DNA of 64,000 nt from CAVVUF01 sp963751425 (lineage in GTDB: Bacteria > Chloroflexota > Anaerolineae > Anaerolineales > UBA4823), in assembly GCA_963751425.1 (NCBI GenBank), contig CAVVUF010000002.1, positions 1,550,001 through 1,614,000 of the forward strand, written 5' to 3'. Made by a program: the position numbers and the translations under genes. Of the stretch, positions 1 through 9,265 are shown piece after piece (the stretch's first letter is position 1; every line of letters starts with the position of its first letter). Under the pieces are notes generated by a model. That model did no database searches. It had not been told where the DNA came from and saw only the letters and a list, made by a program, of their open reading frames with translations.

Positions 1-1049
1 AAGTACGCCTTTGGGATAGTGGGTCTGGCACAGGGATGGTGTACTATTGGAACTATGATCATCCAGATGATAAAAAACGGGCCTTGTATCGCAATCCAAA
101 ATTCAAGCAAGCCATGTCCTTGGCCCTTGACCGCCCTACGATCAAGTTGAATGTATATATAGGCTATGGAACGATCACAACCGGGACCGTTAGTCCGAAA
201 GCAATTGAGTTCAACTATAACGATGAGGCCCGTACCCGCTATGCTGCTTACCGGGATGCCTATTCAACCTACAGCCCTACCCAGGCGAATGCGTTACTCG
301 ACAGCATTGGCGTGGTGGATGTGGAGCCGAAAGATGGCTGGCGTGAATATCCGGACGGTTCTCCACTAGAAGTCAGGATTGACATATCCAGATCGGCCCC
401 ATCCCAGGATTGTATGGATGTATTAGCGATTGCTAAACAGAATTGGCAAGCGATTGGCTTGAATATTCGTGACCAACACAATTCCTGCCGGTGAACTATG
501 TCTCTTTGTGGACGAATGGTCAGGGTGAGATCCGTACCAATTGGGAAGTGGGTGATGGCCCCGACCACTTGATTTACGCCTCCTGGGTTGTCCCCAATGA
601 GCCTGAACGTTGGGCGCCTTTGTGCGGCCGGACCTACCAGGTGAGAGGCACAGCCCTGGAGAATACCGAATGCGGCATCGACCCCTGGTCGCGCACTCCC
701 GCCGCGTTACTGCTCGACTGATCCCCAATACGCCGGTTCCACAGCGCAAACCTTGCATCAGCTTTACGACCAGGCGATCCTTGAGCCCGACGCGATCATC
801 CGCATGCAAAAAGTCTGGGAAATCGATGACATCCATCTCAATCAGGGTCCTTTCTTTATTGGCACGGTTGGTAACTACCCTCGCATCATCATTGTCAGTA
901 AGAACCTGGAGAATGTCCCCAGAAAAGACCAGCTCACCCTGGGCGGGTTCGTCAATCCTTGGATCGTTCCTTTTCCCGCGATCACCAACCCGGAGACCTA
1001 TTCCTTCATTAGCTTGCCTACCATATATCTGCCCTTTATCAAGAAATAA
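1..1049 (+). pseudogene. C-terminal part of an extracellular solute-binding protein, family 5 (peptide/nickel-type ABC importer), frameshifted
   Basis: The window opens inside this gene. The frame runs from base 3 to TGA 492-494, resumes one frame over at about 491 until TGA 719-721, then returns to the first frame until TAA 1047-1049. All three pieces join into one continuous family-5 binding-protein C-terminus, with the family-typical FKQAMSLALDRP segment near base 100 and closing text that discusses a final domain ending in LPFIKK. These proteins sit outside the membrane and deliver peptides or oligosaccharides to a permease. No permease gene follows; a strong terminator does. Two indels either inactivate it or are sequence errors. 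Substrate cannot be told. Confidence 0.75.
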
Positions 1050-1140
1050 AAAGTAATCGTGATGGCACACGCTACCGCATATATCTGCCCATTACCGGAA
1101 ATCCGTGCCCGTCGTTAGAGAAAGAGTTCTTGCGTATTAG

Positions 1141-1187
1141 CCCCTGAGGATCATCCATAATCCTTTTCACTGGATGATCCTCAGGGG
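1141..1187. terminator. Perfect 17-bp inverted repeat, terminator-like
   Basis: Bases 1141-1157 are exactly complementary to 1171-1187, with a 13-base loop. It lies 92 bases after the stop of the binding-protein gene. There is no long T run after the stem, so it may act as a transcript-end stabiliser instead of a classical intrinsic terminator. The symmetry would let it work on both strands. Confidence 0.7.
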
Positions 1188-1456
1188 TTCAATTAATTTG
1201 CTTTTATTCTCAAAAGACTTTTGATTGGTTTCAGCGCGTTAGTTGAATCTCTCTGCGCTTTGCTTTCGGGTAACAGGCGGAAGCCATTTGTAGCTTGGTG
1301 AAGTTTTTTAGGAATTTCTGAAATGGGTCCCCATATAAGGACATTTCCATGGGAAACCCTAAAGAGGCCTTAATGAGGGTATATGGCTGGAAAGGTTATA
1401 ATGATAAGAGAAATTCCAGCTTATCGTTTTACTCAGTCGAAAGGTGAGATGATCCC
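1188..1456. other. Gap with a possible -10 box for the following acetyltransferase
   Basis: No gene was seen here. TATAAT occurs at 1397-1402, about 55 bases before the start at 1457, but no good -35 box stands 16-18 bases upstream, so the promoter is only a guess. AAAGGTGAG at 1439-1447 is a fair ribosome binding site for the next gene. Confidence 0.35.
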
Positions 1457-2077
1457 ATGCTACCCATACTAACTTCTGCTACTCCCGAAATGGCTCCGGT
1501 TGCCTCAGCTCTGATCTACCTCACCATGGGGAAAATGGCAAATTACTTGTTCGGGTCAGGCGAGCCAAAGGTAGCCCACCGTTTATTGAACCGCCTCTTT
1601 CAAGCTGGGACTAACCGGTTTAGCTATCAATATACACAAGTGGTTACCTTATCAGAAAAAGTGGTTGGGTTGGTCATCACCTATTCGGGCCGCAGGATGA
1701 AATCGCTTGAGCTTCCCATGGCCCTGCGCCTGGTGCAATCCAATGGACTCTTAGGATTTTTCCGTTTCGTCCGCCGCGCAAGTCCTTTATTCGGCATCAA
1801 AGAAGTGGAAAATGATGAATATTTCATCAGCAACCTGGCTGTCCTGCCAGAGCATCAAGGACACGGGTTAGGCAAGTTCTTACTGCAGCAGGTTGAGGAC
1901 AAGGCCATGGAGCTGGGCTTCCATAAGCTTGCCCTGACTGTTGATGTGGAAAATACCCGCGCGAGTTCGTTGTATCAACAGACAGGCTTCAGATTGATCC
2001 AAACGATCGAAATTGAGCCTTTACGCAAACTTATGGGGTACAGCGGCTTTCATCGCATGGTAAAGGATTTGAGCTAA
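1457..2077 (+). CDS. GNAT family N-acetyltransferase
   Basis: The 206-residue protein has a clear C-terminal GNAT fold. Residues about 128-180 carry the beta4/motif-A stretch ISNLAVLPEHQGHGLGKFLL, the acetyl-CoA pyrophosphate loop (Q/R-x-x-G-x-G/A), followed by NTRASSLYQQTGF, the usual motif B. The N-terminal 110 residues are less conserved and may hold the substrate pocket. The enzyme should move an acetyl group from acetyl-CoA to an amine, with unknown acceptor. The ATG has AAAGGTGAG upstream. It precedes a second, unrelated-sequence GNAT gene by 26 bases, so the two probably share a transcript. Confidence 0.85.
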   Translation: MLPILTSATPEMAPVASALIYLTMGKMANYLFGSGEPKVAHRLLNRLFQAGTNRFSYQYTQVVTLSEKVVGLVITYSGRRMKSLELPMALRLVQSNGLLGFFRFVRRASPLFGIKEVENDEYFISNLAVLPEHQGHGLGKFLLQQVEDKAMELGFHKLALTVDVENTRASSLYQQTGFRLIQTIEIEPLRKLMGYSGFHRMVKDLS

Positions 2078-2103
2078 AGCGTTCCAGCACCGGTCCATTG
2101 GTC

Positions 2104-2655
2104 ATGTGTCCTCTAAAAACCTCTCGTTTGATCCTGCGTCCATTTCAAGAGCCCGATCTCGCAGCCTTTACAGCCTATCGTTCTGATCCAGAGGTGGCGC
2201 GCTACCAATCCTGGGAGGCTCCCTACTCGCTCACGCAGGCAGCAGTTTATCTTGAAGAGCTGAAGCACGCTCAGCCTGGCATGCCTGGCGAGTGGTTTGT
2301 CTTTGCCATCGAGCGCCAATCTGCCCCCGGCATCATCGGCGACTGCGCCTTTCAAGTGCTGTCCAATGACCCCCTCCAGGCGCAGATCGGCTACACCCTT
2401 GCTCGAGAACACTGGAAGCAAGGCTACGCAGTTGAAGCCGTGAAGGGCTTGCTGGACTACCTGTTTGAAGAATTCAACCTTCACCGTATCACGGCCACCT
2501 GCGATGCGGAGAACACCGCTTCGTTCCGGCTGCTGGAGCGGGTTGGCATGCGCCGTGAAGCCCATTTTATCGAGAATATCTGGTTCAAAGGCAGCTGGGG
2601 CAGCGAATGTGTGTATGCTCTGTTGCGGAGCGAGTGGATTTTGAATCGCGGATGA
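2104..2655 (+). CDS. GNAT acetyltransferase, RimJ/RimL-like
   Basis: The protein begins TSRLILRPFQEPDLAAF, the standard opening of the RimJ/RimL group that acetylates N-termini of ribosomal proteins or small amines. GYTLAREHWKQGYAVEA is the acetyl-CoA loop and DAENTASFRLLERVGM is motif B, followed by an EN-W-KGSWGSE tail typical of the group. The ATG at 2104 is preferred to a TTG at 2098; neither has a strong ribosome binding site. At 183 residues the length is normal. Substrate is unknown. Confidence 0.85.
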   Translation: MCPLKTSRLILRPFQEPDLAAFTAYRSDPEVARYQSWEAPYSLTQAAVYLEELKHAQPGMPGEWFVFAIERQSAPGIIGDCAFQVLSNDPLQAQIGYTLAREHWKQGYAVEAVKGLLDYLFEEFNLHRITATCDAENTASFRLLERVGMRREAHFIENIWFKGSWGSECVYALLRSEWILNRG

Positions 2656-2920
2656 TCACATGAACCCAAACCAGCTTATCCATATTCCAATAACGACTAC
2701 CCTCAAATCACCCCGTCTTTTACTGTGCAATCTCTAATGAGAGGTTGCTGCAGTAATATGTTCTACGCTATGATCGCCGCAATTTAATAAACAGATCGGA
2801 AAAGGCTATGCCGCCGAAATGGGTTAAACGTGCATATTCAGCAATGATATTTTTCAAAAGGTCAACCGTTCCCCTCCCGAGAGTACGAAATTTTATGGGA
2901 GAGCTGGGGAAAAATCATTA
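2656..2920. other. Non-coding gap upstream of a promoter
   Basis: These 265 bases are AT-rich and hold no convincing gene on either strand. The short frames here lack ribosome binding sites and family resemblance. The promoter and leader that follow are listed separately. Confidence 0.5.
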
Positions 2921-2949
2921 TTGACATTTAGGTATTCTTGATCTATAAA
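2921..2949 (+). promoter_or_regulatory. Canonical sigma-70-type promoter
   Basis: TTGACA at 2921-2926 and TATAAA at 2944-2949 are separated by exactly 17 bases. This is the best promoter match seen in the window. It would start RNA near base 2956, leaving about 260 bases of leader before the secreted-protein gene at 3217. Confidence 0.65.
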
Positions 2950-2955
2950 TTAATC

Positions 2956-3072
2956 AGATCTTAAGAGACTCTGCCATTGCAGAGAAAATATCGCACATAC
3001 AGTTTTCACTGAAGCCGGAACTCCACTGCGCCACGCTCCCTGCAAGAGTAAGAGTGTGGTGTTTTCGTTTTT
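2956..3072 (+). promoter_or_regulatory. Structured leader RNA ending in a terminator-like hairpin (candidate attenuator or small RNA)
   Basis: Just after the predicted RNA start there is a 6-bp hairpin (CTCTGC 2969-2974 with GCAGAG 2979-2984), a small CAGT/ACTG hairpin at 3000-3011, and an 8-bp stem with one G-U pair (3031-3038 with 3052-3059). The last stem is followed by a T-rich run at 3060-3072. Stem plus T run is the form of an intrinsic terminator placed 145 bases before the coding start. It could be an attenuator, a riboswitch expression platform, or the end of a roughly 115-base small RNA. It does not match the conserved cores of known riboswitches that I can recall. Confidence 0.45.
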
Positions 3073-3216
3073 AAGGGAGGTAAATAAAGCTAATTTTTTA
3101 CCAACTCTTATGTGAAATAAATACCAGGGAATAATTATGCTTGAAAGGAGCAGCTGTCCAGCCAAGCAAAATTTCCCTACTCGTTGAGATAATTCTTACT
3201 CAATAAAGGAGATCGA

Positions 3217-5817
3217 ATGAACAAAATGAAGCCTGCTGCTTTTACAATCGGCTTGACGATTGTTCTGGCGCTCTTGCTTAGTACAGCGAATATTGCTATG
3301 GGGGCTGCCCCGCCCAATGATGAAATTTATAGTGCTACAGAAATTATGGGATTGCCATTCAGTGATATCATCGACACCACACAAGCGAAAACCGGTCGTT
3401 ATGACCTGCCTTCATGTAGTTATGAGCCAGCGGTCACAGTCTGGTACAAATTCATGCCTGCTAAAACCAGTTATGTGAGATTTTCCACCCTCGAAAGCAC
3501 TTACTCCACATTGGTTACAGTCTATACAGGGATTGTCGAAAAAAGAAATGTCGACCTGACCGAAGAATATTGCACAACAAATAACCAATTCGATATCGCT
3601 CTAGATGCTGGTACGACTTATTATATCCGGGTTAGCTCCTATACAGGCGGGCCTTATGCTGATCCTTCCCCTGTCGCTACTGGCGGTACACTGCACCTGA
3701 ACATCACAGAGCTGGTAGGCCCTGCAAATGATGACTTTGCCAATGCCAATACAATTGTCCTGGGTGAAAACCAATCCTACTATGATGGGAACAACGATGT
3801 ATATGCAACGATCGAAACCGGGGAACCCACTCCGAGCTGCAATACTGGCAAGTATAGGACGTTATGGTATGTATATAATGCTGCGCAGAATGGTAAGGTG
3901 ATAGGTAATTTTGGAGGTTACTACTCGTTCCTGGCTGTATACACCGGCAGCAGCCTGGATAACCTGACCTCGATATGGTGCAGCAATTATGCGGGCAGTG
4001 TCGGATTTCCTGTCGTGAGCGGAACAACTTACTACCTTCAGCTTGGCGAAATGTTTAACCGGTCATCTGGATGGGCTTCGCTCAGTTTATCATTGATCCA
4101 ACCTCCTCCTAACGACGACTTCGCTAACGCTAAATCCTTTGACCTGAATGAAAATACACCCTTCTCTGACGGGCTTAACAATACTAACGCGACTATTGAA
4201 GATAAAGAGCCAAATCCGCAGTGTGGTTGGGGAACCAAAAATAGAACGGTATGGTATAAATTCACCCCCATATCTAGTGGAAGTGTTTCTGGAAACATCG
4301 CAGGAAACTATCCATTCATAGCTGTATATACTGGAACGAGTATAGATAGTGTAATACAAACTTGGTGCGGAGCAGGTGGTGAAGTGAATTTCCCAGTTTT
4401 GGGTGGAACTACCTATTACATCCAACTTGGAGAGATGGATATTTATTCATCAGGCTGGCTCTCAATAAGTTTAACTTTTTCCCCTCCCCCAGCAAATGAT
4501 AACTTCGCCAATGCTGCTTTCTTCACTCTGGATGAAAGCACCCCATTTTCAGTCAATCCCGACCTCACAGCTGCAACGACCGAGGCTGGTGAGCCATACC
4601 CAGGCTGTAGCTATGGCGTGTATAGAACGGTTTGGTATTCATTTACCCCCGCAGACAATGGCCGTGTTTCTGGAAGCTATGGAGGGAACAATCCATTCTT
4701 GGGAGTGTACACAGGCAGCAGTTTTAATGGACTAACCTCAAGCTGGTGCAGCAGCTGGGGAGGCGGGGTGGATTTTCCCGTTTCGAGTGGAACCACCTAT
4801 TTCATTCAGCTCGGAGTGAATTACGATTGGGCTGCTGGAGGGGCTTTGCTAAATCTCTCTTTCAGGATGGCTCCTCCGAATGACAATTTCGCAAATGCAA
4901 CGCAAATGACTAACTTGCCATATGAAGATCCGATCGATATTTTTGCTGCGACCGTAGAGATTGGTGAAAGAAGACCGTCTTGTGGCGATCCATACCGGAC
5001 TGTATGGTATACCTTCACACCCGAACTGTCAAAAGCCTTCACTGCTGACGCCGGATATGCCTGGTGGTGGTCCTTTATGGCGGTGTATAAAGAAGATTTA
5101 CCGGGTGAATTCACCGAGGTAAGTTGTCGCAACGACTACTGGGGAGGAAGCCTTACATTTCTGGTTGAATCTGGTAAGAAGTATTTTATCCAGTTAGGCA
5201 GCTCCAATCCGAATGATAACGGCACGGTGAATTTTAAGCTGATGGAAACGCCTCCCCCAAGTGTTTCCTTTTCCTACTGGCCGTCAGACCCCACTATCTT
5301 CGAGAATATTTTCTTCTACAACAATTCCTATGATCCATATGGGTTGGGAATCAACGCTACGAGTTGGGATTTTGGGGATGGTTCTACGTCGGTGGATTGG
5401 AATCCGTCTCATCGTTATTTGAGGGATGGGAATTACACAGTTAAACTGGATATATACACTCCTGATGGACGTTCTGCCTCCACTACCCAAGCCATCGCTG
5501 TGAAAACGCATGATGTTGCGATTACAAAGTTTAATGTTCCTCAATCCGCAGCAGTCAACCAAAGTCGTACCATCACGGTTGGCTTGCGCAATACTCGTTA
5601 TCCTGAAACTGTCACCGTGGATTTGTACGTGAGCACACCGAATGGTTGGCAGTTTGTGGGAACCACCACGCAATCTGTCCCGATCCGTCCATCGAACCGT
5701 ACAACAGATTTTCTCTATAAATACACATTCACAAGTGCCGATGCTGTGCTGGAAAAAGTCACCTTCCTGCGCTGTGGCGACAATTCAAGGATACCGGGAT
5801 GCTTTGTCGTTGGATAA
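3217..5817 (+). CDS. Secreted protein with five tandem about-128-residue repeats, a PKD domain and a C-terminal beta domain
   Basis: The 866-residue protein opens with a signal peptide (about 1-30, cleavage near IAMGA). Five repeats follow, starting near residues 31, 168, 296, 423 and 552. Each has a PPNDDFANA-like start, a GEPxPxC segment, an RTVWYxFTP strand, a VYTGSS strand, a WC pair and a SGTTYYIQLG end; the first copy is the most divergent. Two cysteines per repeat probably form a disulfide. Residues about 680-765 are a PKD domain (SWDFGDGSTS) and about 765-866 resemble a CARDB-type beta sandwich. No catalytic motif was seen, so a surface-binding or adhesive role is inferred. AAAGGAG stands before the ATG. 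Polysaccharide genes follow. Confidence 0.8.
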   Translation: MNKMKPAAFTIGLTIVLALLLSTANIAMGAAPPNDEIYSATEIMGLPFSDIIDTTQAKTGRYDLPSCSYEPAVTVWYKFMPAKTSYVRFSTLESTYSTLVTVYTGIVEKRNVDLTEEYCTTNNQFDIALDAGTTYYIRVSSYTGGPYADPSPVATGGTLHLNITELVGPANDDFANANTIVLGENQSYYDGNNDVYATIETGEPTPSCNTGKYRTLWYVYNAAQNGKVIGNFGGYYSFLAVYTGSSLDNLTSIWCSNYAGSVGFPVVSGTTYYLQLGEMFNRSSGWASLSLSLIQPPPNDDFANAKSFDLNENTPFSDGLNNTNATIEDKEPNPQCGWGTKNRTVWYKFTPISSGSVSGNIAGNYPFIAVYTGTSIDSVIQTWCGAGGEVNFPVLGGTTYYIQLGEMDIYSSGWLSISLTFSPPPANDNFANAAFFTLDESTPFSVNPDLTAATTEAGEPYPGCSYGVYRTVWYSFTPADNGRVSGSYGGNNPFLGVYTGSSFNGLTSSWCSSWGGGVDFPVSSGTTYFIQLGVNYDWAAGGALLNLSFRMAPPNDNFANATQMTNLPYEDPIDIFAATVEIGERRPSCGDPYRTVWYTFTPELSKAFTADAGYAWWWSFMAVYKEDLPGEFTEVSCRNDYWGGSLTFLVESGKKYFIQLGSSNPNDNGTVNFKLMETPPPSVSFSYWPSDPTIFENIFFYNNSYDPYGLGINATSWDFGDGSTSVDWNPSHRYLRDGNYTVKLDIYTPDGRSASTTQAIAVKTHDVAITKFNVPQSAAVNQSRTITVGLRNTRYPETVTVDLYVSTPNGWQFVGTTTQSVPIRPSNRTTDFLYKYTFTSADAVLEKVTFLRCGDNSRIPGCFVVG

Positions 5818-5873
5818 TGAGGCCATATCCTTACCTGTTAAAGTATCCAAATAACCATAATTCTAGAAATGCT

Positions 5874-5904
5874 CAGGGGCTGTCCTGTACCTGGTCAGCC
5901 CCTG
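5874..5904. terminator. 9-bp hairpin between the secreted protein and Wzz genes
   Basis: CAGGGGCTG at 5874-5882 pairs perfectly with 5896-5904 around a 13-base loop. It begins 57 bases after the upstream stop. No T run follows, so termination efficiency is uncertain. Confidence 0.5.
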
Positions 5905-5947
5905 GCTGTATTTCGAATAGAATTTGATTGATCCTGAAAGGGAAATT

Positions 5948-6568
5948 ATGCATGAATTCATTCTCGTCGAACAATTCTACAGGTTGGTTAAATTTTGGTG
6001 GCTGATTCTTATTTGCGGTTTGATCGGAGGAGGTATTGGTTACTTTATTGATCGCTCTCATCCCTCAATGTATAAATCCACAGCCAAATTCTATGTCACC
6101 CTAAACCTGGAACCTTTACAAAAGCTAAATCTGCCTGCCAACCAATACCAATATAATGAAGATTTAGCTTTAAATGTCACGGGTACCATCCTTGTCGAAC
6201 CTGAGCTGCTTTCTACCCTTGTTGCGGAAAGTTCTAAACAAGACATTTCTGTTTCAAAAGATTATTTGTTAAGCAACAGCACGATTGAACGCAAACATGC
6301 CTTTTGGGAACTTCGCTTTCGTCACCCTGAACCTCAGATTTCCCAATCTGTCACCAATCTGTGGGCTGAAAAAGCCTATGAGACGATGCTGACCTGGTCA
6401 AGAACAGGCAAAGCAGTTAATTATGTGATCTTTACCCCTCCCACATTGGCTAGTCTACCACTCCAGCCCGTGAATTATGGTCTTAATCAACTCATGCTGG
6501 CTGGTTTTCTAGTGGGTTTTCTAGCAGGGATTCTTTTGACGGAAATTGTTGTTCATTTAGGCAAATGA
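5948..6568 (+). CDS. Wzz-type polysaccharide chain-length/co-polymerase membrane protein, single domain
   Basis: Two membrane segments bracket an extracytoplasmic domain: FWWLILICGLIGGGIGYFI near the N-terminus and MLAGFLVGFLAGILLTEIVV at the C-terminus. The proline-rich stretch before the second helix (TPPTLASLPLQP) is the classic Wzz signature. At 206 residues it lacks the long coiled-coil and the tyrosine-kinase domain of larger relatives. The ATG at 5948 has GAAAGGG in front of it and is preferred to a TTG at 5924. It overlaps the next gene by four bases (ATGA), which supports coupled translation with the Wzy-like polymerase. Confidence 0.75.
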   Translation: MHEFILVEQFYRLVKFWWLILICGLIGGGIGYFIDRSHPSMYKSTAKFYVTLNLEPLQKLNLPANQYQYNEDLALNVTGTILVEPELLSTLVAESSKQDISVSKDYLLSNSTIERKHAFWELRFRHPEPQISQSVTNLWAEKAYETMLTWSRTGKAVNYVIFTPPTLASLPLQPVNYGLNQLMLAGFLVGFLAGILLTEIVVHLGK

Positions 6569-8145
6569 AAAATACCTCCACTACTTATGGGTATATTCTT
6601 CACCTGGTCTGGATCATCACCCTGGTCGGTTTACCACTCACCTCTTTTCCATGGTTAGCCAGACTATTCCGATCCATCGTCGCTCCCTTTTCTTTTCTTC
6701 CGGCTTTTGTGCTGGTGGTCTTCTGGCTTATCCCTTACATTCTCATAAAAGGTGAGCTCCCAGTCGAAAGTAAACCAATTTTCGTTTTTCTAATCATAGC
6801 ATTGCTATCCAGCACGATGGCATTTTTCATCCAAATTCCGGGCGTTAAGAACCTGACAGTTGCCTCCCAAGGATTGCGTGCCTTCTTTAGTTTGGGGGTT
6901 GGCATCTCTTTTTACTTTATCTTTGCTGCCTGGTTTAAGAGTTCAGAGCAGCTTGAGAAAGCACTCCAATGGATCCATATCGGCGGAGCCTTTATGGTGT
7001 TATGGACAATCTTGCAGGGGTACTTTATCTTCTGGCATTCCGCTAATTTCCCAGGGTGGATGGTACTAATTCAAGATTGGCTGGAAGTCCGCTCGCCTGT
7101 TTTCTCATTGGGAGCGCGCCGGGTGATTGGGCTAACTTACGAACCTGCCTGGTTTGCCCATCAACTCGTATTGTTCTATTTACCTCTATGGATTGCTTCT
7201 ACTTATGAAAGAAAGTCCGTTTTCAAATTTCGTTTTGTCGGATTATCTCTCGAAAACATTTTATTGGTGATTGCTTTTTGTGAGTTTATTTTATCTTCCC
7301 CACGCATTAGTCTGCTTTCTTTTTTCCTGATCATTATCATCCTATTTGTGCGCCTCAATAAAAAAATATACCTCAGACTTGTCAAACTGACCGAGGAAGT
7401 TAATATTACTCGACCGAAACCATCTCGATTTACTCGTATATCTCTGAGAACGATCATCTCAATTTTATTATTCAGTGTCTATTCGGTTGTTTTCATAGTT
7501 TTATTTTCTCTGGGAAGCATACGCGATTGGCGGTTGGCGCTTGTTACCCAAAATATTCCTTCCATGGGTGATATCAAGGAACTAATGAGTTTAAAAGAGA
7601 GTATCTTACTGGAATATGGAAATCGCCTGGCATTCCTGGAACGGGCAGCTACCTGGATTTTTGGGTGGAGGGTTTTTAACCTTTATCCCTGGTTCGGTGT
7701 GGGTTTGGGTAATTCAGGCTTCTTTGCGCTTGAGCAAATGCCTTCCATGGGATGGGCTTCCGCGGAAATCCGTATCTTGCTCAACGATCCAAATATCCTT
7801 CCGAATATCAAGAATTTGTGGCTGCGGATTATGGCTGAAACAGGATTGGTGGGGTTTACGACGATCTTAACCTGGATATATCTTTTGTGGAGATCAACCA
7901 GATTAACGTCCCACGGCGTTCAGCCAATTCAGAAAGTTATTGCTTTTGCAGGTGAGCTGTTCCTGGTAGCTTTCATCGTTGAGGGATTCAACGTGGACTA
8001 TTATGCGATGCCTTATAGTTGGGTATTTGCAGGATTAATCTCCGCAAATGGATTAATACACCGGGTTCAAATTAGGGGAAATTCTGAAAATTCAGGGTTC
8101 AATTCGGTTAAAAGTAGAGCTTTGCGAAACCACGCAGATAGTTGA
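6565..8145 (+). CDS. O-antigen ligase/Wzy-type polysaccharide polymerase, multi-pass membrane protein
   Basis: The 526-residue protein has about eleven hydrophobic helices and a long loop in the C-terminal half (about 300-400), the layout of WzyC/O-antigen ligase proteins. The RRVIGLTYEPAWFAHQLVL segment near residue 190 is typical of the family. It should polymerise lipid-linked sugar repeats on the outer side of the membrane. With the Wzz-like neighbour it makes a minimal chain-building pair, yet no glycosyltransferases or flippase lie beside it. An exopolysaccharide is more likely than LPS if the host is a monoderm; that is inference. Confidence 0.7.
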   Translation: MKNTSTTYGYILHLVWIITLVGLPLTSFPWLARLFRSIVAPFSFLPAFVLVVFWLIPYILIKGELPVESKPIFVFLIIALLSSTMAFFIQIPGVKNLTVASQGLRAFFSLGVGISFYFIFAAWFKSSEQLEKALQWIHIGGAFMVLWTILQGYFIFWHSANFPGWMVLIQDWLEVRSPVFSLGARRVIGLTYEPAWFAHQLVLFYLPLWIASTYERKSVFKFRFVGLSLENILLVIAFCEFILSSPRISLLSFFLIIIILFVRLNKKIYLRLVKLTEEVNITRPKPSRFTRISLRTIISILLFSVYSVVFIVLFSLGSIRDWRLALVTQNIPSMGDIKELMSLKESILLEYGNRLAFLERAATWIFGWRVFNLYPWFGVGLGNSGFFALEQMPSMGWASAEIRILLNDPNILPNIKNLWLRIMAETGLVGFTTILTWIYLLWRSTRLTSHGVQPIQKVIAFAGELFLVAFIVEGFNVDYYAMPYSWVFAGLISANGLIHRVQIRGNSENSGFNSVKSRALRNHADS

Positions 8146-8227
8146 CGCCTTCAATATCGAAATGGTAGGTTCTTTTTGTGCAGATCGGTGCAGATGAGTG
8201 GATTTAAGTTCCAGGTATAATCTACCC

Positions 8228-9247
8228 ATGCTTCTACTAGCTATCAAAACTGTTCGAAAAACCTGGTTTATACTGCTGGTGGTTTTAACTTTACCTGCCT
8301 GTGCTCCAACGCCGACTGCCCTGCCCACAGCAACCGCGCTGAAGATAGGCGCCCTCACCCCATACTTCCCACCAACAGTTACCTTCACCCCGACTCTCGC
8401 CCTCACCCTCCCCGCGCCCACCGAGACCCCGGCTCCTACACCAACGCCCTTCACTTATACCGTCAAGAAAGGCGACACGATGGGTGGGATCGCCTTTAAT
8501 TATGGGCTCTCACTTGACCAGCTCCTGGGTGCCAACCCTACTGTTCAGCCGCGCATGCTTTCGGTAGGCACTGTGCTGATCATCCCCCTGCAGGGTGAGC
8601 TGCCCACCGCCGTTCCCCAGCCAACTTCGCTTCCCCTCCAGACTACTGCTCCGCTGTGCTACTTGCAGGCCGATGGCGGGATGTGGTGCTTTTTACCTGT
8701 GACCAATGATCAACCCCAGGCCGTCGAGAGCCTTTCGGCGATCATCAGCCTGGTTTCAAACTCTGGAGAAAACCTGGGCAGCCAGCTTGCCTCGTCTCTT
8801 TTGGATCTGCTCCGCCCCGGTGAAACGCTTCCCCTGGTGGCTTACTTCCCAGCGCCGGTAGCTGGGGAGGTTTTCCCACAGGTCGGGCCGCTCTCCGCTT
8901 TGCCCGTTCCCGAAGAGGATACCCGTTACCTGCCGGCAAGCTTCCAGCCTGCCGAGACCACCCTCAGCGCAGACGGCTTGAGCGCCCGCGTGACGGGGCA
9001 GGTAATCCTGCCACAAGGGGATCCGGCTGCAGAAGTGATCTGGTTGGTAGGAGTGGCTTATGACGCCCAAGACCTGATAGTAGGGGTGCGTAAATGGGAG
9101 CTGGTCTCCCCCTGTGCCTCGGCCGCGCAGGAGGCGGGAACGCCGGAGCCTGAAGCAGGCTGCAGCCAGCTTCCCTTCGAAGGTGAAATCTACAGCCTTG
9201 GTCCTGCAATTGAGCGGGTGGAGATCCTGGTCGAAGCCCGCCCTTGA
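8228..9247 (+). CDS. LysM-domain lipoprotein
   Basis: The N-terminus has a hydrophobic segment ending in the lipobox LPAC, with Cys at about residue 25, so the mature protein is probably lipid-anchored outside the membrane. A Thr/Pro-rich linker follows to about residue 75. One LysM domain (YTVKKGDTMGGIAFNYGL, about 76-122) should bind peptidoglycan or similar glycans. The C-terminal 200 residues resemble a FxLYD-type beta domain with no catalytic motif. The ATG at 8228 is preferred to a GTG at 8198 because it puts the signal sequence at the very start. It is convergent with the M50 protease gene, 18 bases away. Confidence 0.75.
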   Translation: MLLLAIKTVRKTWFILLVVLTLPACAPTPTALPTATALKIGALTPYFPPTVTFTPTLALTLPAPTETPAPTPTPFTYTVKKGDTMGGIAFNYGLSLDQLLGANPTVQPRMLSVGTVLIIPLQGELPTAVPQPTSLPLQTTAPLCYLQADGGMWCFLPVTNDQPQAVESLSAIISLVSNSGENLGSQLASSLLDLLRPGETLPLVAYFPAPVAGEVFPQVGPLSALPVPEEDTRYLPASFQPAETTLSADGLSARVTGQVILPQGDPAAEVIWLVGVAYDAQDLIVGVRKWELVSPCASAAQEAGTPEPEAGCSQLPFEGEIYSLGPAIERVEILVEARP

Positions 9248-9265
9248 CCCCTTTTCCCTGCTCTT

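Noticed and set aside
2956..3072. Cyclic-di-GMP (GEMM) riboswitch in the leader
   Set aside because: The CGCAC piece is suggestive, but the GGGCAAACC and GGGACGCAAAGCC cores are missing.
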